A stretch of DNA of 64,000 nt, from the NCBI GenBank assembly GCA_033220425.1, contig CM065646.1, forward strand, positions 5,277,501-5,341,500, read 5' to 3'. How positions within the stretch are numbered: the first letter of the stretch is position 1; every line of letters begins with the position of its first letter. This DNA is from Lepraria neglecta (lineage: Eukaryota; Ascomycota; Lecanoromycetes; Lecanorales; Stereocaulaceae). Below the pieces are notes generated by a model that saw only the letters and a list, made by a program, of their open reading frames with translations, was not told the DNA's origin and did not search any database. Shown piece after piece: positions 54,113 through 64,000 of the stretch. The position numbers and the translations under genes were made by a program.

Positions 54113-57100
54113 ATGTCGGCCCATCCACAAGGCCATTACGAAGATGGCTACGGCCATCAACCTCAAGGCACAGACTCGTATTACCAAGACGAGCACAATC
54201 AAGGTTACTATGATCAACAAGACTACCAACACGGCGGCCAACCTCAAGAATACGGACACCAGGGAAACGGTGGCTACTATGACGAGTCTGGCTACTACAA
54301 CGCCGACGCCAGTAACCCTTACCAACAAGACGGCGGATACTACGAAGGCCAACACCAGCAAGGCTACCAAGATGAGTACTACAATGATCAGTACTACGAC
54401 CAAGGCACGCCAGCTGCTGGCCAGCAGGGTCAAGGCGGGTATGGAGCCAAGCCCAAACGTCGTGGCCACGATTCCGAAGAAGACTCCGAGACCTTCAGCG
54501 ACTTCACCATGAGATCTGACATGGCACGAGCTGCCGAAATGGATTACTATGGCCGCGGCGATGAGCGCTACAACAACTACAACGATGGACAAGGCGGAGG
54601 CCGTGGCTATCGACCACCATCGTCTCAGATCTCCTATGGAGGCAATCGATCTTCTGGTGCATCAACGCCAATCTACGGAATGGACTACGGCAATGTTCTG
54701 CCCGCAGGTCAAAGATCTCGCGAGCCGTATCCAGCTTGGACTTCAGAGGCTCAAATACCTGTCTCGAAGGAGGAAGTTGAGGACATATTCATGGACTTGA
54801 CTGCCAAATTTGGCTTCCAACGAGATAGCATGAGGAACATGTACGATCACTTCATGACTCTGCTGGACTCTCGCGCGTCTCGCATGACCCCGAACCAGGC
54901 CCTGCTATCGCTTCACGCTGACTACATTGGCGGTGAAAATGCCAACTACCGACGTTGGTACTTTGCTGCGCATCTCGATCTAGATGATGCAGTCGGATTT
55001 GCCAATATGAAGCTCGGTAAAGCCAATAGAAGGACCCGTAAAGCCCGCAAAGCTGCAAAGAAGGCCGCCGACCAGACCAACCCCCAGAATGAAGACCAAA
55101 CGCTCGAAACTCTTGAGGGCGACAACAGTTTGGAAGCAGCAGAGTATCGCTGGAAGACTCGCATGAATCGTATGTCACAGCACGATCGTGTTCGGCAAGT
55201 TGCTTTGTTCCTTCTCTGCTGGGGTGAGGCCAACCAGGTCCGCTTCATGCCCGAATGTCTCTGCTTCATCTTCAAATGCGCACTTGACTACCTCGCGACT
55301 CCGGAGTGTCAAAACCGAGTCGAGCCCATCGAGGAATGCACCTATCTGAACAACGTCATTACGCCACTGTACCAGTATTGCCGCGATCAAGGTTATGAGA
55401 TTCAAGATGGCAAGTTCGTCCGACGCGAGAAAGACCACAGCAGTGTCATTGGATACGACGATATCAATCAGCTATTTTGGTACCCCGAGGGTGTTGAGCG
55501 AATTATAATGGAAGACAAGACCAGAATTGTGGACTTCCCAGCAGGAGAGAGATATAACAAGCTGGGCAACGTGGTGTGGAACAAGGTCTTCTTCAAGACC
55601 TACAAGGAGACAAGATCATGGTTCCATTTGATTGTCAATTTCAACCGCATATGGGTCATCCATCTGACCGCCTTCTGGTTCTACACTGCTTTTAACTCCC
55701 CAACGTTCTACACCCAACACTACAAGCAGCAGTTCAACAATCAGCCAAACCGTGCAGCACATTGGTCTGCAGTGGCACTCGGCGGTACCCTTGCTTCTCT
55801 GATCATGATCTTCGCTTCCGTCATTGAATGGGCCTACGTCCCTCGCCGATGGGCCGGTGCTCAGCATCTGACAAAACGCCTGTTCTTCCTCCTCGGTGTC
55901 TTCGTACTCAACATCGCTCCTAGTGTGTACATCTTCGGTATCAAGCAAACCGGCATCGTCGCCAACGTTCTCGGACCTGTCCAATTCTTCGTTGCGCTTG
56001 CAACCTTCTTCTTCTTTGCGATCGTGCCGCTCGGCGGTCTATTCGGTAGCTACATGAAGAAGAACTCTCGGCAATACGTGGCAAGCCAGACATTCACGGC
56101 TAGCTATCCCCGTCTAAAGGGTAATGATATGTGGATGTCTTATGGTCTATGGGTTCTGGTCTTCGCAGCCAAACTCACGGAATCCTACTTCTTCTTGACC
56201 CTCTCATTCCGTGACCCGATCCGCATTCTGTCCACAATGAAGATTAGCAGATGTGCCGGAGACGCAATTATTGGCACCATCCTGTGCAAGCAGCAACCCA
56301 AGATCCTTCTCGGCCTTATGTTCGTCACTGATATATGCCTGTTCTTCCTGGATACCTACCTTTGGTACATTATCTTGAACTGCGTCTTCTCCGTGGCCAG
56401 GTCCTTCTACCTGGGTGTGTCAATCTGGACTCCTTGGAGGAACATTTTCTCTCGCCTGCCAAAACGTATATACTCGAAGATTCTTGCGACCACGGACATG
56501 GAAATTAAGTACAAGCCAAAGGTACTGATCTCTCAGATCTGGAACGCTATCGTCATATCCATGTACCGAGAGCACCTTCTGGCCATCGATCACGTACAAA
56601 AGCTGCTCTACCACCAGGTACCGTCTGAACAGGAAGGCAAGAGGACGCTACGAGCCCCAACCTTCTTTGTGTCTCAAGAGGACCATTCGTTCAAGACCGA
56701 ATTTTTTCCAACGCTGAGTGAAGCTGAACGTCGTATTTCGTTTTTCGCTCAATCTCTGTCGACGCCAATTCCTGAACCCTTACCCGTGGACAACATGCCA
56801 ACTTTCACCGTCTTGATTCCGCATTACGGAGAGAAGATTCTCCTCTCCCTGCGCGAGATCATCCGTGAGGACGAGCCCTACTCAAGAGTAACATTGTTGG
56901 AATACCTTAAGCAGCTACATCCGCATGAGTGGGACTGCTTCGTTAAGGACACCAAGATTCTGGCTGACGAGACCTCTCAATTCAACGGAGACTATGAGAA
57001 GACCGAGAAGGACACCGCAAAGAGCAAGATTGATGACCTTCCTTTCTACTGCATTGGCTTCAAGTCCGCCGCTCCCGAGTATACCTTACGTACCAGGATC

Positions 57101-59941
57101 TGGGCTTCATTGCGCTCGCAGACTCTCTACCGCACTATTTCAGGCTTCATGAATTACAGCCGTGCTATCAAGCTTCTGTATCGTGTCGAAAACCCAGAGG
57201 TCGTACAAATGTTTGGTGGCAACTCTGACAAGCTTGAGCGCGAGCTTGAACGTATGGCTCGCCGAAAGTTCAAGGTCATTGTTTCGATGCAACGGTATGC
57301 CAAATTCAACAAGGAAGAGCGCGAGAACACCGAGTTCCTGCTTAGAGCTTACCCTGACCTGCAAATCGCTTACCTTGACGAGGAGCCTCCTCTCAATGAG
57401 GGCGAGGAGCCCCGTCTCTACTCTGCTCTCATCGACGGTCACTCTGAACTTATGGATAATGCCATGAGACGTCCCAAGTTCCGCATCCAGCTCTCCGGCA
57501 ATCCCATTCTTGGTGACGGTAAATCGGACAACCAGAACCACTCGCTCATCTTCTACCGCGGCGAGTACATCCAGCTCATCGATGCCAACCAAGACAATTA
57601 TCTTGAAGAATGCCTGAAGATCCGTAGCGTGCTCGCAGAATTCGAAGAGATGACAACTGACAATGTCTCGCCATATGCACCCGGACTTCCAGCTAACAAG
57701 ACTGCACCTGTTGCCATTCTTGGTGCTCGTGAATACATATTCTCCGAGAACATTGGTATTCTGGGAGACGTCGCCGCTGGCAAGGAACAAACATTCGGCA
57801 CCCTCTTCTCGCGGACTTTGGCTCAAATCGGCGGAAAACTGCACTATGGACATCCTGACTTCCTCAACGGCATCTTCATGAGCACTCGAGGCGGTGTCTC
57901 TAAGGCGCAAAAGGGCCTGCATCTGAACGAAGATATCTACGCTGGCATGAACGCCTTGATTCGCGGTGGCAGAATAAAGCATTGCGAATACTACCAATGC
58001 GGCAAAGGTCGTGATCTCGGATTTGGGTCTATTCTGAACTTCACAACCAAAATCGGCACTGGTATGGGAGAGCAGATGCTTTCTCGAGAGTACTACTATC
58101 TCGGCACTCAGCTTCCCCTGGACCGCTTCCTCTCGTTCTACTATGCTCACCCCGGCTTCCACATTAACAACTTGTTCATCATTGCGTCTCTACAGATGTT
58201 CATGATTTGTTTGATCAACATTGGAGCCCTTCGCCACGAGACCATCATCTGCCATTATGACAAGAACAAGCCGATCACCGATCCATTGCTTCCCACTGGA
58301 TGTGCCGATCTCGTCCCCATTCTCGACTGGGTCTTCCGTTGCGTTGTCTCCATCTTTATTGTGTTCTTCATCTCTTTCGTGCCGCTAGTGGTGCAGGAGC
58401 TTACGGAACGTGGATTCTGGCGTGCAGCCACTCGATTGGCCAAGCATTTCTCGTCCTTCTCGCCTCTATTTGAAGTGTTTGTCTGCCAGATCTACGCCAA
58501 CTCGCTCAGTCAGGACCTTTCTTACGGTGGTGCCCGCTACATCGGTACTGGACGTGGTTTTGCAACGGCCCGCATTCCATTCGGAGTCCTCTACTCGAGA
58601 TTTGCAGGTCCGTCAATCTATCTGGGCTCGCGACTATTGATGATGTTGCTATTCGCAACCCTGACAATCTGGGGAACGGAACTCGTATACTTCTGGGTGT
58701 CTCTGCTTGCTTTCTGCATCTCACCATTCCTTTTCAACCCCCACCAATTCTCCTGGAACGACTTCTTCATTGACTACCGTGACTTCTTGAGATGGCTGTC
58801 TCGTGGAAACTCAAGGTCTCATGCTTCTTCTTGGATTGCTTTCTGCCGTCTATCCAGAACTCGTATCACTGGTTACAAGCGAAAAGCACTCGGAGAACCA
58901 TCATCGAAGCTTTCCGGTGATGCGCCTCGTGCACACTTTACCAACATCTTCGTTGCTGAGCTCGTCAGCCCGTTGTTGCTCGTGGCCGTCACATTGATTC
59001 CGTACCTCTTCATCAACGCACAAACCGGCGTCAGAGACAACGTTAAGGCGACAAATTCCCTCATCCGGCTTGCGGCGGTTGCCTTTGCTCCGATCGCGAT
59101 CAATGCTGGGGTACTGGGTGGTCTGTTTGGTATGGCCTGCTGTATGGGACCTCTCCTGAGCATGTGCTGCAAGAAATTCGGTTCAGTCCTCGCTGCTATA
59201 GCTCATGGTATAGCCGTCATCATGCTGCTCGCATTCTTCGAAGTCATGTTCTTCCTCGAGGGATGGGTATTCGCCAAAGCATTGCTAGGCATGATCGCGG
59301 TGGTTGCCCTGCAGAGATTCATCCTCAAGCTGATCATTGCCCTTGCCCTTACACGTGAGTTCAAGTCAGATTCGTCAAACATTGCCTGGTGGACGGGCAA
59401 ATGGTACAACATGGGTTGGCACTCGCTCTCGCAGCCTGGCAGAGAATACCTATGCAAGATCACCGAACTCAGCTTTTTTGCGGCGGATTTCGTCCTGGGG
59501 CATATCGTCCTCTTCGTCATGCTTCCAGTAATCGCGATCCCCTACATCGACAAGCTTCATTCAATCATGCTTTTCTGGCTCCGACCAAGGTAAATCCATC
59601 CCGACGCGAGTTCTAGGCTATCGTATCACTAATGCATTCACAGTCGTCAAATCCGTCCACCAATCTACTCGCTGAAGCAATCGAAGCTACGCAAGCGCAG
59701 AGTCATTCGCTTCGCTGTGCTCTACTTCTTCATGTTCATCATATTCTTGTGCTTGATCATCGGACCGATTGTTGCCAGCAAGTTCATCAAGTCGCTGCCA
59801 AGTCTCCCCATGAATCTCTTGCAACCGACAGGCCAAAACAACAATGACACCAGCAGTGAGATCACTGGAGCTGGAATTAACCTGCCGGCTGGTGCCACCG
59901 GTGCTGCAGCAACAACAAGTGCTACTTCAACAACGGGATAA
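54113..59941 (+). CDS. FKS1: 1,3-beta-glucan synthase catalytic subunit
   Basis: Plasma-membrane GT48 enzyme that polymerises beta-1,3-glucan from UDP-glucose; regulated by Rho1 in fungi. Two exons, 54113-59589 and 59644-59941, with a 54-nt intron near the 3' end, 1924 residues, normal for filamentous fungi. Residues 1-130 are a Tyr/Gln/Gly-rich disordered tail. The FKS1 N-terminal domain follows ([21 protein letters not shown]), then a first membrane cluster with the drug-target region FLTLSFRDP, a large cytosolic catalytic region ([65 protein letters not shown]), and a second membrane cluster. The second exon joins RP to [20 protein letters not shown], the usual fungal end, with one more membrane segment and a Thr/Ala tail. 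Reading through the intron would lose the last 100 residues. Confidence 0.97.
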
Positions 59942-60554
59942 TATTTGCAACTCTTTTTGTTGAATCGAATTCGATCGAACTGTACAATTTACCTGAGTGT
60001 AAGCCAGAGGCTTGTCTCCGTACGCGGTAAACTCTAATGACAGCATATGGAGCACATTATGTGCCTATCTCCTTTGTTTTGGGGGGACATTGGCGCATGG
60101 GATAGACACTGTCATTCGTTTGGTGCGAGTTGCACATGGATGTACTTCTTCAGAAACAATACATTTTTTACGTGACTGGACAGTGGTGGATGAAGACTGC
60201 TAATAATGGACGTGTTCTGGCTTGAATGGCTGGCATGGCAATGCATATCAATCCCCTGGGCTACTTCTATGAATGGTGTACTTAGACGATAGCACAATTA
60301 GAATTCTCGCTTCCTCGGTGCTTGCGATACATTTGAATATGCAACCAGTGTGATCTTTACACGCTCTCAACATCAATTTTGTATATGTGTATACTTCTCA
60401 AGGCGAAAAGTACTGAGCAAAGAAGTAGAAAATGTAAGAGCGGTAAGGCTGAGCACTAGCCCGTTCTGGCCCGTGCTCGTAAAGTAGGTAGATGAACTCT
60501 GGCTGCTGACTATTTACACAAATTGCACTTCCTTCTGAAGCTCCCTATGGCACT
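59942..60554. other. intergenic between FKS1 and LCB1
   Basis: 613 bp, AT-rich, with the FKS1 terminator and LCB1 promoter. No gene seen. Confidence 0.4.
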
Positions 60555-62300
60555 ATGGACCTGCAATATGCTCAGAACTGGCTCAATGATATCCTAAACG
60601 AAGTGTCGATACAATTTCAAAAAGTTCCTGGCTCCGCAATCTTCCTGCGATATGTAAAGTCAAGCTACCAAAACGACCCTGTGCGGTCTGCCGTCGAGCT
60701 CTTCCTTGTCTTGTTCGCCATTCGGTACCTCCTATCGCCTAAGTACTCGACACAGAAGAAATCATACGTGACGTTGTCAGATGAGGCTTGTGCTCTTCCC
60801 GTGCAGCCCCTGTCAAATTGCTGACCTTCTAATAGGAGATTGACGAGCTTGTGGACGACTGGACGCCTGAACCTCTTGTAGCGCCTCAAACGCCTTTCGA
60901 AGAAGCGGAGAATGAGAAACGGCCCGTCATTGTTGGGTGCGCCGTCCAAAATACCACTCAAGACATCATCATGACGCAGGACTAATATACCGCAGACCTA
61001 CAGGCCCAAAATCAAAGCTGTCGAATGGCCGCACCGTGACCAACCTCGCCTCCTACAACTTCTACAACCTAATCGCAAACGAAACCCTCAAAGAAAAGGC
61101 CATACAAGTCCTCCGTACCTACGGCGTCGGCCCTTGCAGCCCTCCAGGCTTCTACGGCACCCAAGATGTTCACATCAAGACCGAAGCAGATATAGCAGCG
61201 CACCTAGGTGCTTCGGCATGCATCGTCTATGCTCAAGCCTTCTCTACCATCTCGAGTGTCATACCAGCTTTCTCGAAGCGAGGGGACATCATTGTGGCGG
61301 ATAGGGCAGTCAATTATGCTATTCGGAAGGGAATACAGATTTCTAGGAGTACGGTCCGTTGGTACGAACACAATGACTCGGAGGATATGGAACGGGTACT
61401 GGAGAAGGTTGTCAGGGAGCAGAGAAAGAAACCTTTGACGCGAAGGTTCGTTGTCACGGAGGGATTATTCGAAAATGTGGGAGATATGTTGGATTTGCCG
61501 AAGACAGTACGTCTCTGAGTGAATTATCATGGATTTGGTGGCTGATGGGGGGACTACAGATCGAGCTTAAGCTCAAATACAAGTTCCGCCTGATACTGGA
61601 TGAGACATGGTCATTCGGGGTACTTGGGAGAACAGGCAGGGGAATAACGGAGCACCAGAACGTCGACGCAGCAGAAGTTGACATGATTATCGGCTCTCTG
61701 GCTGGCCCTCTCTGCGCCGGTGGTGGCTTCTGTGCAGGCTCAGACGAGATCGTCGAGCATCAACGGATTTCAGCAGCCGCATACACCTTCTCTGCCGCCC
61801 TTCCAGCAATGCTGGCTACCACAGCCAGCGAAACGCTGTCCATGCTACAAACCAATCCGGAAATGCTAACCTCGGTAAGAGATAACATCAAGACAATGTG
61901 GGCGCAGCTGGATCCCAGGAGTGATTGGATACGTTGCACGAGTTCTGCAGAGAATCCGATTATGATCTTGGCTTTGAAGCTGGAGGTGGTCCTTAGTAGG
62001 AAGTTGAGCATAGCGGATCAGGAGCAGCTATTGCAAGATATCGTTGATGAGGTAAGGCAAGAGACCTCTCTACCAAAGCTCAATGCTGATATTCGTTTGC
62101 AGACTCTTGCAAACGGAGTCATGATAACAAGAGTTAAGAGCATGCCTCGAGCGATTAACGCGACGACGAAGGACATCGGATGGGAGCTTCAGCCGGCACT
62201 GAAGGTCTGCATCACGTCTGGACTTTCGAGGAAGGAGATTGAGAGGGCAGGAATAACTATACGCCATGCTGTTACCAAAATAATGACTAGAAAGAGATAA
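60555..62300 (+). CDS. LCB1: serine palmitoyltransferase subunit 1
   Basis: Non-catalytic partner in the ER enzyme that condenses serine with palmitoyl-CoA, the first step of sphingolipid synthesis. Four exons: 60555-60785, 60836-60936, 60996-61506 and 61560-62300, 527 residues. A membrane segment (AVELFLVLFAIRYLL, about residues 50-65) is followed by EIDELVDDWTPEPLV, NLASYNFYNL, TYGVGPCSPPGFYGT and DETWSFGVLGRTGRG. At the place where LCB2 has the PLP lysine this protein reads DMIIGSLAGPLCAGGGFCAG, without lysine, as expected for LCB1. Intron 1 (50 nt) begins with GC, not GT (GAG|GCTTGT ... CTTCTAATAG), and splicing it gives the conserved LSDE-EIDELVDDW. All junctions close in phase. Confidence 0.95.
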
Positions 62301-63539
62301 CAGTCTTTGCGGATGTACTCTTGTATACATGTATACTATACTACTTACAAAATTTAATCACGAGACCGTCATAGGTCTTTCCTCTCAGCCCTGGCGGCAT
62401 AATCAACGATTACAACTTTTCGTCCCGTTAATTGGCACAATTTTGCAAGTGACGAAGCTTTCGTGACTTTCGTTAAGCAGCGAATCAGCCGTGTTTGGTT
62501 CCTTGCATCCGAAGCGCATCACTGGCGCAGTTTCAGGGATCTCAATTTTCCCCACACCGCGGTACCAACCCAACAGCCTCCATCATGCAAGGCATTATTA
62601 CGTGGGATCGATCAGGATCAAAGTTGCGGCTGTCGTGTGACATCGGTCAAACAGCTAGATCTAGCCACTTGTAAGACGATGTGTAAGCCATGGAGGTAGT
62701 GCTTCTGTGGAATGCGGCCACTGGCGCTCAAAGTGAGCATGTGGTTCTTTCGCAAGCTCCAACATGCTCTCCAATGTGCAGGGCTTTGTGAAGCGATGAA
62801 ATTTTACCCCATTGGAAGAAGCGGGAGAGGTTTGGAGGGCGCGATGAGTGAGGGGCGTGGGACAACAACGCAAGGAGGCTCAGGTGAAACACCAAAGCAT
62901 CCCACCACCTTTCAAAATCCCTGCTCAATTTCCTCTTCTGTATTCTTTGCTAAGTGCTTTGCTTGAAGTGAACACCATGCGCATGAGAAAAAAGTGACTT
63001 TTCTGGCTCCAGAGCGTGATGTTCTTGCACATTCCCTACTGCAGCGAAGCACCACACATCGTCATCACGCGGAGACTCAAGCACGGAATTGCATCTTCAC
63101 TCGGCTTCCACCAGACCCAAGTCTCAGCAAATTGTAGCATCATGTCGCATTGACAGCACTTTCTTTGACGTGGTTGCCGAGTGTCTTTGTTGATATTACC
63201 TTCATTTCAAGTCCTAAAAGAACACCCACACTCCCTATTATCATTTCTTTGTCAACAAACCACGAGTGGCTTATCGAACCAAAGGAGCAATTTCTAGTGT
63301 AAGGGCAGACAGTCCATGTTGATTGACCTACCTGTTCCCCAAGGACAACGCCCTTTCACGCGTACGTGTCCCTTGTCCTACATGGCAAATTGCTACAACC
63401 TCGAGTTTCCAGCACCCAAGCTCGTATTTTGCTCCCCACGTACTAACATTGCCACTGGTAACAGATTGCCTTTCCGGTCTAAAACCAACGCCTAGAGCCT
63501 TCTCACACTCATTCTAGGTTCCCGAACACCCCATTCAAG
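62301..63539. promoter_or_regulatory. 1.2-kb intergenic region upstream of the secreted-protein gene
   Basis: Contains the LCB1 terminator and the promoter of the gene at 63540. Several short frames on both strands overlap each other, none protein-like. No repeat or RNA gene recognised. Confidence 0.4.
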
Positions 63540-64000
63540 ATGAAGGCTGGCCTCTTCTCGATAGCTTGCATCGCTTTGCTGCAAGCCGCTACATCGCAAC
63601 CTCACCGTATCAGATTTTCTAATATTAACGTGAAGGACCGGAGGCAGAATGCTGACCCCCAAGGACCAGACCCTCAACATCACCACCATAACAAACGAAC
63701 GCAGGACGTCGTTACGGATGTAGTCACGGATATCGAGACCGTCACATACCAATTCGAGGACATTGTTGTGTATGTGGACGACAATGGCAACCCCGTATCG
63801 ACTACGACTATCTATCGGGACCTGATGGAGCCCACCCCTACACCGTCTTCGACTCCTGTTCCGCCTCCAGTTACCACACCCCACTCCTCAACATCGGCCC
63901 CACCACCTCCTCCTCCGCCGCCGCTGCCGACTTCATCCTCTCCACCTCCACCTCCACCTCCTGCACCTAAACCTTCTCCATCACCACCAGCTCCAGCTCC
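63540..64000 (+). CDS. proline-rich secreted protein, cut by the window edge
   Basis: The first 153 codons of a gene that runs off the right end. A signal peptide (KAGLFSIACIALLQAATS, residues 2-19) is followed by a His-rich stretch with a Lys-Arg site (HHHHNKR, a likely Kex2 cleavage point), then repeated Val/Thr/Asp (QDVVTDVVTDIETV) and VVYVDDNGNPVSTTT, and from about residue 105 a long Pro/Ser/Thr linker. This layout is common in fungal secreted wall-associated or CAP (PR-1-like) proteins, where the folded domain follows the linker; that domain would lie beyond base 64000, so the family is open. Confidence 0.75.
   Translation, partial: MKAGLFSIACIALLQAATSQPHRIRFSNINVKDRRQNADPQGPDPQHHHHNKRTQDVVTDVVTDIETVTYQFEDIVVYVDDNGNPVSTTTIYRDLMEPTPTPSSTPVPPPVTTPHSSTSAPPPPPPPPLPTSSSPPPPPPPAPKPSPSPPAPA

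Noticed and set aside
57140-58162. 340-codon open frame on the minus strand inside FKS1
   Set aside because: Antisense shadow of the conserved catalytic region of FKS1; no protein-like features.
1-64000. CRISPR arrays, bacterial operons or ribosome-binding sites
   Set aside because: The DNA is clearly fungal nuclear sequence with spliceosomal introns; no regularly spaced repeats of that kind are present.

Overview
The window is nuclear DNA of a filamentous ascomycete (Pezizomycotina, possibly Dothideomycetes; the class is a guess from gene types only). Evidence: short GT-AG introns of mostly 45-70 nt with CTRAY-like branch points, fungal-specific genes (FKS1 glucan synthase, a GH72 glucanosyltransferase, Fig1, a HeLo-domain protein), and transposon relics whose stop codons all look like C-to-T changes at CpA, as repeat-induced point mutation (RIP) makes them. 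Exon borders below were worked out by hand from splice sites, reading phase and family conservation; nearly all models close in phase on their stop codon.

Layout. 1-19 kb: a partial unknown gene, an interrupted membrane-protein gene, a C2H2 zinc-finger gene, CCR4-NOT subunit NOT3/5, D-aminoacyl-tRNA deacylase DTD1, cyclophilin-40 (CPR6), mitochondrial ribosomal protein mL58, a disordered protein, and a BUD2-like RasGAP. 19-32 kb: an accessory island with an internally deleted Fot1/pogo element (intact ends, TA duplication), a protein kinase, a patatin-like phospholipase with a C-terminal zinc finger, a RIP-killed hAT transposon and a HeLo-pseudokinase protein. 32-50 kb: housekeeping genes again: RPN9, complex I 40-kDa subunit, a tandemly duplicated small membrane-protein gene (one copy decayed), a Topors-like RING protein, an HAD/RGG RNA-repair-like protein, a Fig1-family protein, SLD2, a broken NADAR gene, MOG1 and a GCNA/SprT protease. 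50-64 kb: cell wall and membrane genes: GH72/CBM43 glucanosyltransferase, FKS1, serine palmitoyltransferase LCB1, and the start of a proline-rich secreted protein.

How the genes fit together. The GH72 enzyme and FKS1 lie divergently about 2 kb apart and act on the same polymer: FKS1 makes linear beta-1,3-glucan and GH72 enzymes elongate and cross-link it. RPN9 and the complex I gene share a 235-bp divergent promoter. The 19-32 kb island combines a HeLo-type protein, a patatin phospholipase and a kinase between dead transposons; HeLo and patatin are both known effector domains in fungal regulated cell death, so the island may be an allorecognition or defence locus. That is inference from domains and context only.
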